NCBI RefSeq assembly: GCF_018812025.1
Contig: NC_063051.1
Span: 5,395,896 to 5,459,895, forward strand
DNA: 64,000 nucleotides
Reading direction: 5' to 3'
Source: Megalobrama amblycephala
Taxonomy: Eukaryota > Chordata > Actinopteri > Cypriniformes > Xenocyprididae
The notes under the pieces were generated by a model. The model was not told where the DNA came from, did not search any database, and was given only the letters and a program-made list of their open reading frames with translations. A program made the translations under genes and the position numbers. This document shows, one piece after another, positions 40,000-55,584 of this stretch; the first letter of the stretch is position 1, and each line of letters opens with the position of its first letter.

Positions 40000-40440
40000 T
40001 TTTTTTTAATTTTTTTTTTTTTTATTGAGTTTCCACCAAAATCAGTATTGTATCTGGTCGGTATTGAAAAGTATTATATTATATAATATGTAATTTGTAA
40101 ATACTTATTATTAAATAATAACTTATATTAAAATATTTTGGTAGTTCATATCAACTAATATTTGTTTAATCATTTTTCTATTTGGTTTCATCCTATTCCT
40201 GTTACTTGTGTGGTGTTTCCTAACCTGAAGTATATATAAATAATATTATGTTCCTTAACATGGAAAAAATATATAATATTTGTAAATATCTAATAAGAAA
40301 TTAATCATATTGCACAAATTATAGGTGGCATTTCAAACACTGGTTATTCATATTGGCTAAATCTGAGTTTAATCTTTTTTCTATTTCCATCCTGGTTTAA
40401 TACTATTCCTGCTACTTGTGTGGTGTTTCTTAACCTAAAA
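40000..40440 (+). repeat. Diverged tandem duplication, 210-bp spacing
   Basis: CTATTCCTGTTACTTGTGTG GTGTTTCC-TAACCTGAA at 40193-40229 recurs as CTATTCCTGCTACTTGTGTG GTGTTTCT-TAACCTAAA at 40403-40439. Upstream blocks (TTTTTCTATTT..., TAATATTTGTAAATA) repeat at a similar distance. Confidence 0.65.
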
Positions 40441-41135
40441 ATAATGAACAAGATGATATTCCTCCTTCTCAGTATAGTTCCTTTCTAGAGGAGCAGGAGA
40501 TCATTGGACACGCTGACCCTCATTTTTTTCCCTGTGCCATATGCCTGCACTTTGTCAAAGGATCCTGTTGTGGGGACCGGTCACAGTTCACATCTAACCT
40601 TTAGCAAGATTAGTCTCTGAGTGACCTATCCTGGATGATGGACTTCCTCTACTCTCTGAAATACCAGCAGTGTCTGTGGCATTATTCAGGTGAATGACAG
40701 CCCACATTCCCCTGAGGGACCCGCAGCCCGGCTGTGTTGACAGAACTCGGCACCACTTTGATGATATTCCACAATGTGATGATGCCTGTTACAGCATCAG
40801 CACTTTGTGATTTGATGTTGTTTTTTCTATTCTCCTTACAACCCTTCATCTGCACAAATCCTCACAGGGTTTGATATTTGACCCGAGGCAATTCATTATT
40901 TGTTGTGCGTCAGCTTCTCACCTTGAATTACTTTTTAAAGTAGCGGGAGATAATGCAATCTGATAGGATATGATTTGTCCTTTATCTGCTTAAAATTACA
41001 TATTTAGCTAAACCTATGGCTGCTGGACTTTATTTTTCACATTTCAGCTCTTGTATATGATTGTTAAGGGCATTTGACGCAGTATGCGGTAGGTGACAAG
41101 CAGTCTTGTTGTCACACTTTTGTATGTCTCGTTTT

Positions 41136-41770
41136 TAACAGACAGACTAGGGCTTCGCAATTGCGATTTTTTTTGTTTTTCAAATTAAAAATTGTGATTG
41201 CAATTTTTTTTCAATTTAGGTTTGCTGTGCTTGTTTGTAGGGCTGTACAATTTGTCAGCATTTTCTTGTAATATATGGATATAAATATAATAAGGATATA
41301 AAATAGTAATAATGCATCAAAATGAATCAAAGGTGCCCCTCTCAAAAATGATCAACAATAATATTGTGGTCAATAAAATAAGATGCATTTGAACTGTAAT
41401 TAATATGACAGCGTGTACAAAACAGTAACGAATATATTTGATTATTTTATCCATTTTCTGTACCTGAAAACTTCTGTTAAATACCTGAAATACCTGCTGT
41501 TGCTTGTTTGATTATTTGTTCTTATTTTCTTTATTTTTATTTGACAGTTGTTCTATTTTCCCTGAACATAACACATACCGAACTGTACCGAAACCGTGAC
41601 CCTAAAACCTTGATAACCATGAGTAATTTGAACCGTTGAACCCCTATCATATGCACATGAAGAATATTGGCCGATATATCGAGATCAGACTTTTTTTACT
41701 CTCTAACATCGGTATCGGCATCGGCCCCCAAAAACCCATATTGGTCTGGCTCTAGAATTAATGGTATACC
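41136..41770 (+). repeat. Possible repeat fragments
   Basis: ACTAGGGCTTCGCAATTGCG and GTAGGGCTGTACAATTTG resemble the starts of two related fish hAT-like repeats, and 41660-41750 (GGCCGATATATCGAGATC) another. Boundaries unclear. Confidence 0.35.
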
Positions 41771-42051
41771 ATTATAAGTAGTGCTCAATTTACTCATATT
41801 TTGTGAACTGAATATTAATTTACCGTTTGATGAAACTATCACAGTTTGTTCAATTAAGTCCAAGTGCCATCTACTATGTGAAATGTAGGCTGTAGGTTAA
41901 GTACACACAAAATGGCGATGCAAAATGGCCTGTCTGTCTGTGTCTCTATGTATCTATCTGTGTGATAGATGCCCCTTTTTTACAGTTTTTGCATGAGATG
42001 CTCACGTGTAAGAACACAATGCCCTTCTTCACACACAGGACATATATTTAT

Positions 42052-42962
42052 TAGGGCTGTCAAGCAATTAAAATTTTTAATTTAATTAATTACATGATGT
42101 GGCGATTAATTAATTTAATTAATCCCAATTTAATCACACATTTTTGGCTGAGAAATTACCCCAAAAGATAATTTAAAGTCATTATTGTGTAAAGCATCAA
42201 ATAGACATTACAAAAAGTAGCTTCAGAAAGAAATATTTTATCTGATCCAACATAGAATTTATTACACATACATTTTTGGACCGTGAGGTTGAGAAAATGA
42301 TGACTAAATTTTAATTTGGGGGGTGAACTATACCTTTAATTTTTTAATTAATATGGAAATATGAAAATATTTTTTAAATAAAATTAGACTGTAAATAAGA
42401 AACTGAAACTGCCAGTAGGTGGCTGTAAATGTTTTAATGATTAAGTCATTCATTTATTCATTCAAATGGCTAATTCATTCAGGAATGAAGTAAATGGTTC
42501 TCTTCAGGCTTGTTGGACTTAAAGCGGCGCTGCACAGACCGAACGGTGCATGACGTCATAGTACCGCGAGAGCGATTAGAGAGTAGACGGCTCTGTTTCC
42601 TTTTGAATTGCTCTTGCTGTACTTTGATATCATACACCGATCGGCACCGAAGTCCAACAAGTCTTTTATGAATGGTCCGCTGAATCATTGATTTCACTTG
42701 ATTCGTTCAAAACGCAGATTCAGAAATGAAACACTACTGTGCATTGCGCGGAGATGAACAGTTCTGCTTTGTCTTTATATTTTCATTGGCAAAATTGAAC
42801 AAAATAGACAAAATATTATAAAATCAATATTGCATTTGCACTCATTTAATATTGCACTCATTGCTCGTGTGATATTGCTTAACTCATATGATATAAATAT
42901 GATACTAAAACTCAAACGGGCATTTTTGCCCCCATAATTAACACATTAAATTGACAGCCCTA
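42052..42962. mobile_element. hAT-type non-autonomous element (TAGGGCTGTCAA termini)
   Basis: Ends TAGGGCTGTCAAGCAATTAA and TTAAATTGACAGCCCTA are inverted repeats. Flanking octamers ATATTTAT (42044-42051) and ATATGTAT (42963-42970) differ at one base. Inside, 42290-42340 is a fragment of the GTTCACCC MITE family, and 42480-42700 is a GC-richer piece from another repeat. No intact ORF. Confidence 0.85.
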
Positions 42963-42970
42963 ATATGTAT

Positions 42971-44498
42971 TAAACTCGCAGAATCCATATCGTGATTCAG
43001 ATTTTTCCGTCTCGGCGCTTACTGTAAATTTAGTTTTCTGTCTTTCATGTAGGCTAAAAAAAATGAATAAAACATCTGCAGCTGATTCCCCTTGTACCAA
43101 GATTTAATCTGCCTAAAGGGCGATTTACGTGGCACACAGCAAGGGTTTATGATGTATCTCGTGTACAAGGAGAATCAGTTGGGGATGGAAGGGCCTGCCA
43201 TAACTCAGTTGAATATTTCGGGGTGCCATAGTTTGAGCGAAATCAATTATGCATGCGTGCTTGTGTAATGAATGTAAAAAGAGTTGCCCTATCATTCATA
43301 ATCTGGAGAAACGGGGAAATATGAGCGGCTGGCTTGGGCACTTAGTGGCGTTTCTAAAGGGCTGGGTGATACTTGAGCCGTGGGGGGCAGAGGAAGAGAT
43401 AGAACCCTTTCCTTTGTGCGCGCAGATTACAGCTCCAAATATAACACCTCGGACACTGATAATGCTGCCTCTAATGCACATTCAAAGTGAGACAGTGACT
43501 CGAACTGACAGGGTTTTAGATGGTGCTGGTGCCACAAGGATGAAGAGGGAAAGCCAAGGCTCCTTAGTTTGTTAAAGGGTGGTTTATATCACGTAGCCGC
43601 TAATTTGTTTTACTACAAAATTGGCAGAACAAGACTGAAGTGCGGTTGTGTGGGTGTATTCGCCTGCTGTCACAATACGGTAAATCTATGATATGCTTTC
43701 CTCGTCACGTAACCTTGTAGAGAAGAGAGAAATCCCTGGCATTTCTGATGACCTTCAATCAGAAAAGCTGTAAAATATTACAACCATTAGTATCCCACGC
43801 CAACATATGACGGTGAAAATGATACACATATGGATGGTAACATGTTATTGATGGTGTTTATAAGATCCCATGGGGGGTGTTATGAAATACCCATTCGCTG
43901 TCACCGACAGACATTGGGCATTGATTGGAAGAGGATCATGTGTCCTTCGATCACAAATGGGATTACGCAGTTGCCAGCTATTTGCAGCTCGTGTAAATCG
44001 TGTCAATAAAGCATTTTGTCACCTTGTCCCTGGTGTCATTGTAAACCTATTTAAGACTATTATTCCTGGAAAATGAGATAATTAGCAATAAGCCGCTCAA
44101 GGATGTGCGTTAGAGTGATTTTACAATGGATGCTGGAAGTGGACTACCTAACACCCATTTAAACCAAAGTGCAACTCCATTAACTCTAGTAAAATCATTA
44201 TAATGCGCCATTCGCACTGACAACAGTTTTTATAGCTGGATTTCATAAGGTCAGCTGTTTATGCCCACTAACATTAGTAATGGGTTGCATCTAGACTGAT
44301 CTAACAACCGATCACAGTTGAGATGTATTGAATGTAAAAAAAAAATGCTATCTAAATGTCATTTTATTTTGACAAGGAATCAGTTTTCTTGCTGCTAAAA
44401 ATTAATGTTCTGTCATGCATTTGTGTTATATTACATATACTTCATATATTAGTATTATACTTCATATTTTAATTCGCTGCATATATGTATAAAGCTTT
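42971..44498. other. No feature seen
   Basis: Repeat-poor, less AT-rich. A 108-codon ORF at 43249-43575 (plus) overlaps an antisense ORF and has no recognisable domain. Confidence 0.5.
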
Positions 44499-45120
44499 AG
44501 GGCCCTATCATACACCCGGGCGCAATGCGACACAAGTGTTTTTTGCTAGTTTCAGCCTGATGCAGTTATCTTTTTCACATCCAGTGCCACGTTGTTTAAA
44601 TAGCAAATGCACTCACGCCCATCTGTTCACCCATGGCCGTGCTGGTCTGAAAACAAGGTGCGTTCAGGCGCGTTGTTGGCGTGTTGCTATTTTGAGGAAA
44701 CTGAAAACGACTGCACCATTGACTTTACACCAGGTTTTTGTTGGTCAATGGCGCAGTCGTTTTCAGTTGCCTCAAAATAGCAATGCGCCTGAACACACCT
44801 TGCAGTATTTATTTATTTTTTTTTGTTATATAAAGGGTGCGTTAGTAATATGTGCTTATATGTGGGTGCACAACGTGCATAGACTCTGCTTGTTACACAC
44901 ACAGGGATGCGCAGCAGCACACAAACGTTTTTAAATATTAAAAATAAAAGGATTCCTCTCTAGAGAAGCATTCAGTCTTTCTGCTTGCAAATTTCACAAT
45001 GTAAATAGCCTAGCTTTCAAAGGGAATGACTTTGATTGGTTTTTTGCACGTTACGCACAAAACACAACCATGACTCATTAAGATGAGGTACAACCCTTTT
45101 AGACCATGTGCCTGGCACGC
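44499..45120 (+). mobile_element. DNA-transposon derivative, copy 2
   Basis: Starts AGGGCCCTATCATACACCCG and follows copy 1 through AAAATAAAAGGATT. It then becomes diverged and shorter, ending near CATGTGCCTGGCACG. It has its own small inverted duplication at 44655-44805, where the GCGTTGTTGGCGTG / CAATGCGCCTGAACAC parts pair around CAACAAAAACC. Confidence 0.72.
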
Positions 45121-45410
45121 CTCTCATTGAGAATCAATGATTTCAAGTTACTTTGATTGCTTTACAATATCTGTATAAATATCCAGTTAGTTTACAGACT
45201 CAAGTGGCTAATTACTTTTTAAAAAGTGTAGCAATGTGACAAAACATAGCAATGTTCAATTCTGCCAAGAAATATAGTTAATATAAACATGAAGACATGT
45301 TGTAAGACAGCAACATTGTTAATTTACTGTAAATAGACTAGAGTTAAACTGATGTGTGATCACAAGTGTGTATACCTGTTGAGGCATTGAATGCTAGAGG
45401 CATTTATTTA

Positions 45411-45690
45411 TTAAAAATAAATAAAAACAAAACAATAATTGATTTTAAAAGTGAAAAACAAGTGCATTAAAGGGTAACATATACAGTACATGCCCACACC
45501 TTCTGTTTTGCTGGATATATTATAGATGCTAAACAGGCTTGGTGAATTTCAAGGCATTTATAAGGTCAACAAAGAACTACGCTTGATGAGAATGTTTCTT
45601 GACATGGAGTGGGCATGTATCTAACCCCTTAATACATATGTTTTTCACTTTTAAAATCAATAATTGTTGTTGTTTTTTAATCAATAAACC
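45411..45690. repeat. Nested inverted repeat of about 280 bases
   Basis: Left arm AACAATAATTGATTTTAAAA / GTGAAAAACAAG pairs with right arm GTTTTTCACTTTTAAAATC / AATAATTGTTG. An inner pair ACATGCCCACACC / GTGGGCATGT lies within. The left arm leads from a long A-rich run. Looks like a foldback element; no target duplication found. Confidence 0.7.
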
Positions 45691-46278
45691 TAGTTAACTT
45701 TTCTGGGGCAAGCTGATTCAGAACACTTTGCGTTCATGAATTTGAAAATTGAGGTCACGAACTTACAGTATGTGGGAAAAATATGAGTTTTTTTTTTCCA
45801 CAAGCTATTTCGTCACCCCCCTGAGGACTAGCTCGACTTCTTGGTTCCTATGTTAGCGCTCAACCGTAACATCCACAGTGTTGATGCTTTTGTTTTATTA
45901 TTCATTATAAGTCAACAAGTACTTGTTTAATGGTCGTTCTCTGAGAGGCTGGCGAAACTGCAGACTGCATGTTTTCTTACAAGCCCCTATTATAGGAGAG
46001 GGGGCTATATGCAGAGTGCTTTTTTATTAGGGCACTGCAGCCTTCTCTCCATCCACCTGCTGAAATGATTCGTCTTTTTTGATAGCCCTGCTGGAGTCTG
46101 CCTGCACAAGGAAACCAAATTACTGTGAGCAAATGGCCTTGTTGGTGTTAGCCCAGAAATCCAGGTCATGTGTATATGTGTAAACAGTGAATCCGCCCCT
46201 CCAGACATTTTTATCACGTAATCTACCATCAGAGCCATGCCCTAGTGGTTAGTGGTTGTGCGGCAACCAGTGTTATTT

Positions 46279-46279
46279 T

Positions 46280-46312
<33 letters not shown>
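46279..46312. repeat. (AT)n microsatellite
   Basis: TATATATAT run with one AA interruption. Confidence 0.85.
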
Positions 46313-46399
46313 TTAGTTGCCAAGTAAATGTATTTTCACATAATATTAATATTTTATTTTATTTCACCTTTATTTCAGTTAATAAAGATTAATTAAGAT

Positions 46400-46503
46400 A
46401 TTTGGAAGAATGTCAGCAACCAAATAGACCTGGCCCCCCATTTACTACGATATGGTAGTCAATGGGGGGCTAGATCTGCTTGGTTTCTGACATTCTTCCA
46501 AAC
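46400..46503. repeat. Hairpin MITE fragment
   Basis: TTTGGAAGAATGTCAGCAACC pairs with GGTTTCTGACATTCTTCCAAA, and CTGGCCCCCCATT with AATGGGGGGCTAG. It is followed by the GTTCACCC-family end at 46504-46612. Confidence 0.75.
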
Positions 46504-46612
46504 ATCTTCCTTTGTGTACAGCTGAACAAAAAAAATCATACAGGTTTGGAACTACTTGAGGGTGAGTAAATGATGACAGAATTTTCATTTTTGGGTGAAC
46601 TGTCCCTTTAAA

Positions 46613-49600
46613 TGTCCCACTTTACCTATATTCACCCTATAATATTTACTTTACATTTTCTCAATAACATTTAAAAACAGAAAGTGTACATGTTCCATTG
46701 ACGAGATCCATAACTCTTTAGTTTGTTATTGCATTGTTTGGCATTGTTATCGCATTGTTTGGCATTGTTATTGACCAATGTCAGTGACCTCTAAATGGCC
46801 AAATATCAGCCAAAATAATGGTCCATAACAGCCTTTGAAAAGAATAGTGCAAATATGCATTGATTGAGCTGTTGTATCTTTAAGCACTTGCAAAAACAGT
46901 TCATCAAACCCTTTTTATGCTTTTTGTATAATTTGTGTAATTTTAGAGACTCTAAAACTGTATTATTTAGCATGGCACACAGAATGGAGCAGGTTGTGGG
47001 GCAATGAGCTGGCAGATTGTGTATGGTTGAGGCTGATAGCTGGTTGGCTGGTTTGATGGAAGCTGTCTCACTGAAGCCCATGTTGAGATTCTGTTCACAT
47101 CGGCTAAACCCAGCCGGCGTTTCTGCCTCTGGCTTCTGCAGGCTGGTGTGAAGCTCACAAAGACTCTTTGAGGACTCAATCTGCAGTCAGATTCCCTGTG
47201 ATTTATCTAATGCTGTAAATGAAGGTGGAGGCTGGATTTTTATCAGGCCAGTTCGAGTTAAGGAAGCATGCGTCATGACTTATTGAGCAGTGCTATTATT
47301 CAAGGTTTAGGCAGCATTTGACATGTCTGGATATTTGGATGAATTTTTTTTTAATTTTTTTTAATGAAGATATTGAAATTTTTGCAAAAATATGTGAATT
47401 GCTACCAGTCTGAACATTTTCCATTTTCTATTTCCTCCTGAGACCTAGGCATAGACCTTTTTCCTCTGTAAAGGACATTACATTTTAGCAAATTCTGGTT
47501 CTGAATGTCCTGTAAAGAGCACATTCAGGGTTTTTCAGAGATACCAAATGTTTACTCCCTCTCCTTGGTCTTTATGTACATTGACTGAATGATCAAATTT
47601 AGCAATCTTATGGAAATATGATAATATTTTGTAATTATCATTTAAATCTGACCAATTTTCAATTGTTTTGTCGTAAATAAACATCTCAGGAAACCATTAT
47701 GAGGATTTTAAATCAGAATATGACTTTCTGTTATGAAACAGGGCATCAATTTCATACATGTCCTCTGTAGAAGACACCAGGATTTAAAACATGTTTATCA
47801 GGCATTTTGGGGAGACACAACAAAAGAAATTATATATCAATATTCCTATATGAGATAATCTTATGAAAATGTTGCTCCCATTATTACACTTCTTTTTTTC
47901 ATTACATGTTGCCCCAATAACTCATTAATGTTCAAATTAGATTCAATGTATAGATGCAACATTTCAGTAAACAAGTAGTTAGAAGAATATTGAACAGTAT
48001 TATTAGACACAAAATTAGAATACACTATATAAGTTTTGCCAGATCCAACTAGTTTTGGGTTATGCATATATTTAATGGTTTAATTTAACTTCGCTCAAAT
48101 GAGCAAAATGATTGAATTAAGATTAGTTAAATTTTCTGAACGAGACTCAAAGACCCAGGTCAGTAAAATATGATCTTCCCGTCAAACATTGAGCATCTCT
48201 GTGTTGGCGTTTTGTTTCTGAATGAATCAACATGTTTTGTTTGAGTGAATGATTCACTGACTTGATTATAAAGAAAGTAACTTGTTTGTTTCATTCCTGA
48301 ATGAATCAATCAGCATGTTGTAATGAATCAGTTGAAAGATTAATGACTCTACAGCCTTTAAAAATGAGTAATCTGTGGTTATTGTCAGACTTGGAGCAAG
48401 TATTCTTACAAAAGTTTGACACCATTGTCATCGGAAAAGCCTTTTTCCTAATACAGCTGTTCATTTAGCTACAAAGTCATGAAGTATTCCTTCCGGATCA
48501 CATTACACTGTGGTGTCCCATCTTTTTCAGCACTCTCGCCCACCATTTCTCCATTTTGTCAATAAGATTTAAACTAGCTCCACATTTATCGCTCTGGACA
48601 CTGGCAGCATAGTCATGATAATTCTCATCCCATTTCATAATGTCTGCTATGCAATCTCTTCATCTGCCGCCAGTGGAAGGGGGGAAGCACATTATCTATG
48701 GTAGAGTATTATAAGAGATTATCCCTGACAGATCTTTTCCCTTGCAGGCACCATTAACCAGGCTTCGGCCCACTTGATATTTCTACCACCTGTGACCGTC
48801 ATCCGCTGGGCAGAAGAATTATTGCCATTGTATTTTTTCCCTGCTCTATAAATTAATCATGTAAGGAACTACTCTGAATCCGGTTGGACAGTGACCAAGA
48901 AACTCCCTCCCTCCTTCCCCAAAGATGCCAGAGACATCATGCATCATTAAAACGTGCAATGCCATTTGACACAGAGATAATGCTCACGGTTGCCCCAGTA
49001 TATGGTTTAAAGCATATTGTCATGCTTTAGACAGAAACAGGAAGCTTTTTGTGACTTTGAAATGTACAAGAAGCCCGAATGGATGACAAAAAGCGAGCTG
49101 ACCTCTCTCTGAAGCGAGCGGGGACTGCTGACGAGACTGAAACATAAATTAGCATTGATCATTTTTGCTCAACATGTCACATTAATGATTTGAGCCTTAC
49201 AGGGCTTGTTAGACATCTTGTGGAAATAGATTATAATGGTCTTACTAGCTGTCCCAGAAGTCCAGCCACTCTCGATTGTTCTACAAATGGCACATGGTTC
49301 TCGGTACATTCAAGGACAACATTTTTAGAGTCATTAATGTTGTATTCCTCTAGGGACTTTTTTAACGTAAAGAAGTGTATTAATGCTGGCGGATCTTCAA
49401 CCTTTTTTCGAGTGCCTTAAAATAGGTGTCATTTGTAAGTAAATTTTTACCCTCGTTTTAAATTATGATACAGCAGAGCAGCATGTATATCAGTTATCTA
49501 ATTCGAGCATATTAAACACACCTCAAAGGACGGCTGTGCAGGGAAGTAGGATTGAATGAATTGATCTGAAGAAGCACAAAAACGTGTAGCATGCAGGGAA

Positions 49601-50039
49601 TCAAATGTGCAGGTCAAATTAAGATATTCCCCCATTGCGCATCTATAGTTTCATCCTTCATTTCGCATACTCACCGGTTATAGATCACCCTCATGCATCT
49701 CATAAGGAAAGACATCAAACAAATATCCGGCTATTGACCTGTCCTCCCAGACTTGATTGAGACTCATAGCGGGCTGCAGGAGCAGAATGACAAACAAAGG
49801 AGGCAGGAGGTTAAAAAAATGGAAACCAAATCGATAGAGATGACTGAAATGACGAAGGACTTGAAGGTCAGAGCTCGTGGTCCCTTAGAGTAGATAATAC
49901 ATGAACATAATCAATCTCATCTAATTTAATCTCTCCCCCTATCTCAGACCTGATCTGCACTCATTTTTTCCCTTCGATGGTCAGGTCTTTTCATTTTCTG
50001 CCCAACGACCTAGCTGCTCTTGATATTACATTGGCATAT
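46613..50039. other. No feature seen; repeat-poor
   Basis: Longest stretch of the window without recognised repeats (especially 48480-50000). Candidate for conserved non-coding elements of the contactin locus; inference only. Confidence 0.45.
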
Positions 50040-50835
50040 CAAAGAAGTTAGTTGAACAATACCGATACATGAAGACTACTGGTGCTTCATATGCTAATTA
50101 TTTAGAATAATATTGATGCTTTGAAACAATACTGATTATTTGAAAAGATATTGATGATTCAGCACAATGGCAATGCTGATGCATCAGAACTATATTGGAA
50201 CTTCAGAATGATACTATCACTTCTGAATAGTTCTGATGCTTCAAAGCAGTATTGTTTCAAAACAGATTCAATGCTTCAAAGCAGTATTGAAACTTCAAAG
50301 CAAATCTGATGACTCAAAACAGCAGTGATAATTCAAAACAGATTTGATGCTTCAAAGCAATTCTGATGTCAAAGCAATGTTGATTGTTTTTAAGACAATA
50401 CTGATGTTTCAAAACAACGTTGTTGCTTAAAAGCGATTATAATTGCTTGAAACTATAGTGATTCAAAACATAACTGAAGCTTCAAAAAGGTATGTTTCAG
50501 ACTGATTTGATACTTCCAAACAATGATGGCATTTCAAAACAACATTGATGCTTTAGTACAATGTTGATGCTTCAAAACTTCAAAATGATATTGCCACTTG
50601 TAAAAAGTACTGATGCTTCAAAGCAGTATTGTTTTAAAAAGGATGCTTCAAAAATACTTCAAATCAGAGTTGATGCTTTAAAACAATGTTGATGCTTCAA
50701 AGCAAATCTCATGTTTTAAAACAATGCATATTCTTCCAAACAATCCTGATGATTCAATACAACACTGATGTTACAAAACAGATTTGATGCTTTAAAGCAA
50801 TTCTGATGATTAGAAACAGTACTGACCTAAACAAT
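50040..50835. repeat. Degenerate satellite, 19-bp unit, about 40 units
   Basis: Recurring TGATGCTTCAAAACAATNN blocks at a 19-base spacing, for example TGATGCTTCAAAGCAGTAT, TGATGACTCAAAACAGCAG and TGATGCTTTAAAACAATGT. Individual units differ by several bases, with some insertions and deletions, so the array is old. No reading frame persists. Confidence 0.85.

Positions 50836-52489
<1,654 letters not shown>

Positions 52490-52577
<88 letters not shown>
52490..52577. repeat. (TA)n microsatellite, about 44 units
   Basis: Pure TA run followed by (TTA)n and a T-run. Confidence 0.95.
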
Positions 52578-52581
<4 letters not shown>

Positions 52582-52710
52582 ATTATTATTATTTTTTTTT
52601 TTTTACTTGTTATCCATCTAAAAATATCTCAGATTTATTTGAGAAACAACACTGAAAGTGTTATTTACGAATTAACAAATATGTAAATGTATTTAATCTT
52701 ACTGTGAAAT

Positions 52711-53085
52711 CTGCCAGTGCAGTAAGAAATATACTCTTATTAAAGATACATTCTCTGGAAAGTCTAAATATTGTATGCAATGTTGGCTCTCAGATACATT
52801 TATCTTGTTTCAAGGATTTATAGATCAAGGATGTCAACTTCAAAGGCTGTACATTTTTCTCAAAAAAAAAAAATAAAATAAATAAAAACATGAACAAAAC
52901 AATGCAGGACAGACATTACACTGGAAAAAATCTGTTCTTAAGTATTTTTATCTAATCTTCCAGATAAAATATCTGAAAATCCAAGATCAATTTACCTGAG
53001 AGACAACAGTACATAAAATATTAAGCCTTTTTTTTCATAGATTGTATCTTTAATAAGAGTATTTTTTACTGCACTGACAGATATT
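52711..53085. repeat. Inverted repeat with 35-bp arms
   Basis: CTGCCAGTGCAGTAAGAAAT / ATACTCTTATTAAAGATA (52711-52748) pairs with TATCTTTAATAAGAGTATTT / TTTACTGCACTGACAG (53045-53080). It is adjacent to the (TA)n array at 52490-52577 and the THAP-type remnant at 53117. Confidence 0.72.
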
Positions 53086-53374
53086 TTTTAAAAGAAATGA
53101 AGAAATCTGCTAAACGTAAAGGTCCCATGGCATGAAAATTTCACTTTATGAGGTTTTTTTAACATTAATATGAGTTCTCCTAGCCTTACATATGGTCCCC
53201 CAGTGGCTAGACAAGGCGATGGGTGTAAACCGAGCCCTGGGTTTTTTGCTTCGCATTTGAGAAAACGAAAGCTCAGACGACCCAATCTGGAATCTTCCCC
53301 ATATGTCGTCATACGGGAAAAGGTTGCTTCCCCTTTCTCTGCTTTGCCCTGCCCATGAGAAAAAGAGCTACTAC

Positions 53375-53741
53375 TGTCACGGGCACACAAGAACAAGATG
53401 TAGAGATCCAGTTGCAGCATAGCATTTATTGGGGAATCCAGAAACGTAAATCCAAAAGCAAAGCAAGGGGTCAAAATCCAGATAATCCAGTCCACAAAAC
53501 AACAAGCCAGAGATACAAAACGGTGCATATAACAAGTACATCAAACCACAACCAAGGACAGACACAACTGAGTATAAGTAGACAGACACTAATGATGAAA
53601 CACAAAACAGCTGAGTGCAATGAGTGGGATAATGAGTCCAGGGGTGAGTATGGGAATTGTAGTCCAAGGGGTGAAAACAAGAGTCCAGGATGGAGTGCCC
53701 TCTAGTGGCTGACTAGGGCACTCTCACTAGTGATCATGACA
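53375..53741 (-). repeat. 3' LTR (in element orientation)
   Basis: A 367-base LTR with TG..CA ends. On the minus strand it carries an AATAAA polyadenylation signal at 53425-53430, roughly 50 bases before its end. It differs from the other LTR at only two places that I could find: C versus T near its start (TGTCACGGG / TGTCATGGG) and one base in the AGCAAAGCAAGG stretch. Near identity means a recent insertion. Confidence 0.87.
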
Positions 53742-54146
53742 ACTACAGTGAGATTCGAGCACAATATTTTTTTTTTCCTCGGACCAGAGCCCCCAACCGA
53801 AGGCCAGGGGGGAGCCGGTGGAACAGACCACGGGGCTCCAAGAGGGTCGGGGTCCTGGCTGAATGCCAGGGCGGCACTGGAGGAACTGACCAGGCGGGTT
53901 CCCTGGGGTCTGGAGTTCCTGGCTGGTTGCCAGGGCGGCGCTGGAGTAACTGACCAGGCGGGTTCCAGCGGTTCCAATGGCCGGGGCAGTGGCAGCAGGG
54001 CAGGAAGCCTGGACGGCGGCGGCGGACGGCGGCGGCGGCAGCAGGGCTGGCGGCCTGGGCGGCGGCGGCGGCAGGGCTGGCGGCACGGCGGCAGGGCTGG
54101 CGGCCTGGGCAGGGCTGGCGGCCTGGGCAGGGCTGGCGGCCTGGGC

Positions 54147-54362
54147 GGTGGCGCCGGCAGGGCAAGGCGCTTCGGTGGCGCCGGCAGGGCAAGGCGCTTC
54201 GGTGGCGCCGGCAGGGCAAGGCGCTTCGGTGGCGCCGGCAGGGCAAGGCGCTTCGGTGGCGCCGGCAGGGCAAGGCGCTTCGGTGGCGCCGGCAGGGCAA
54301 GGCGCTTCGGTGGCGCCGGCAGGGCAAGGCGCTTCGGTGGCGCCGGCAGGGCAAGGCGCTTG
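54147..54362. repeat. 27-bp minisatellite, 8 units
   Basis: Eight nearly identical GC-rich units starting GGTGGCGCCGGCAGGGCAAG. They encode KRLALPAPP on the minus strand. GC content is far above the surrounding AT-rich DNA. Next to it (about 54030-54146) is a less regular array based on GCCTGGGCAGGGCTGGCG. Confidence 0.9.
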
Positions 54363-54384
54363 GAGAACCCACAGACAACCTCTA

Positions 54385-55332
<948 letters not shown>

Positions 55333-55584
55333 TTAAATACCCCTTTAAGTGCCTCATCATTGTATCGCAGCCCTCTTGAAAATGTCCAGAAAAACTGGGC
55401 AGGGCTGGCGGCCTGGGCGGTTGCGCCGGCAGGGCAAGGCGCTTCGGTGGCGCCGGCAGGGCAAGGCACTTGGAGAACCCACAGACAACCTCTAGAGTGG
55501 TCTCCAGGCCTTGTCGAAGGAAGAGGAAGCCCTTTTCCTCCTTCTCCTCCGCTTATGAGGGTGAGGCGGTGGCTCACCCAACAT

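Noticed and set aside
44485..44934. 149-codon plus-strand ORF
   Set aside because: Lies wholly inside a repeat copy. The sister copy at 30028-30830 does not keep the frame.
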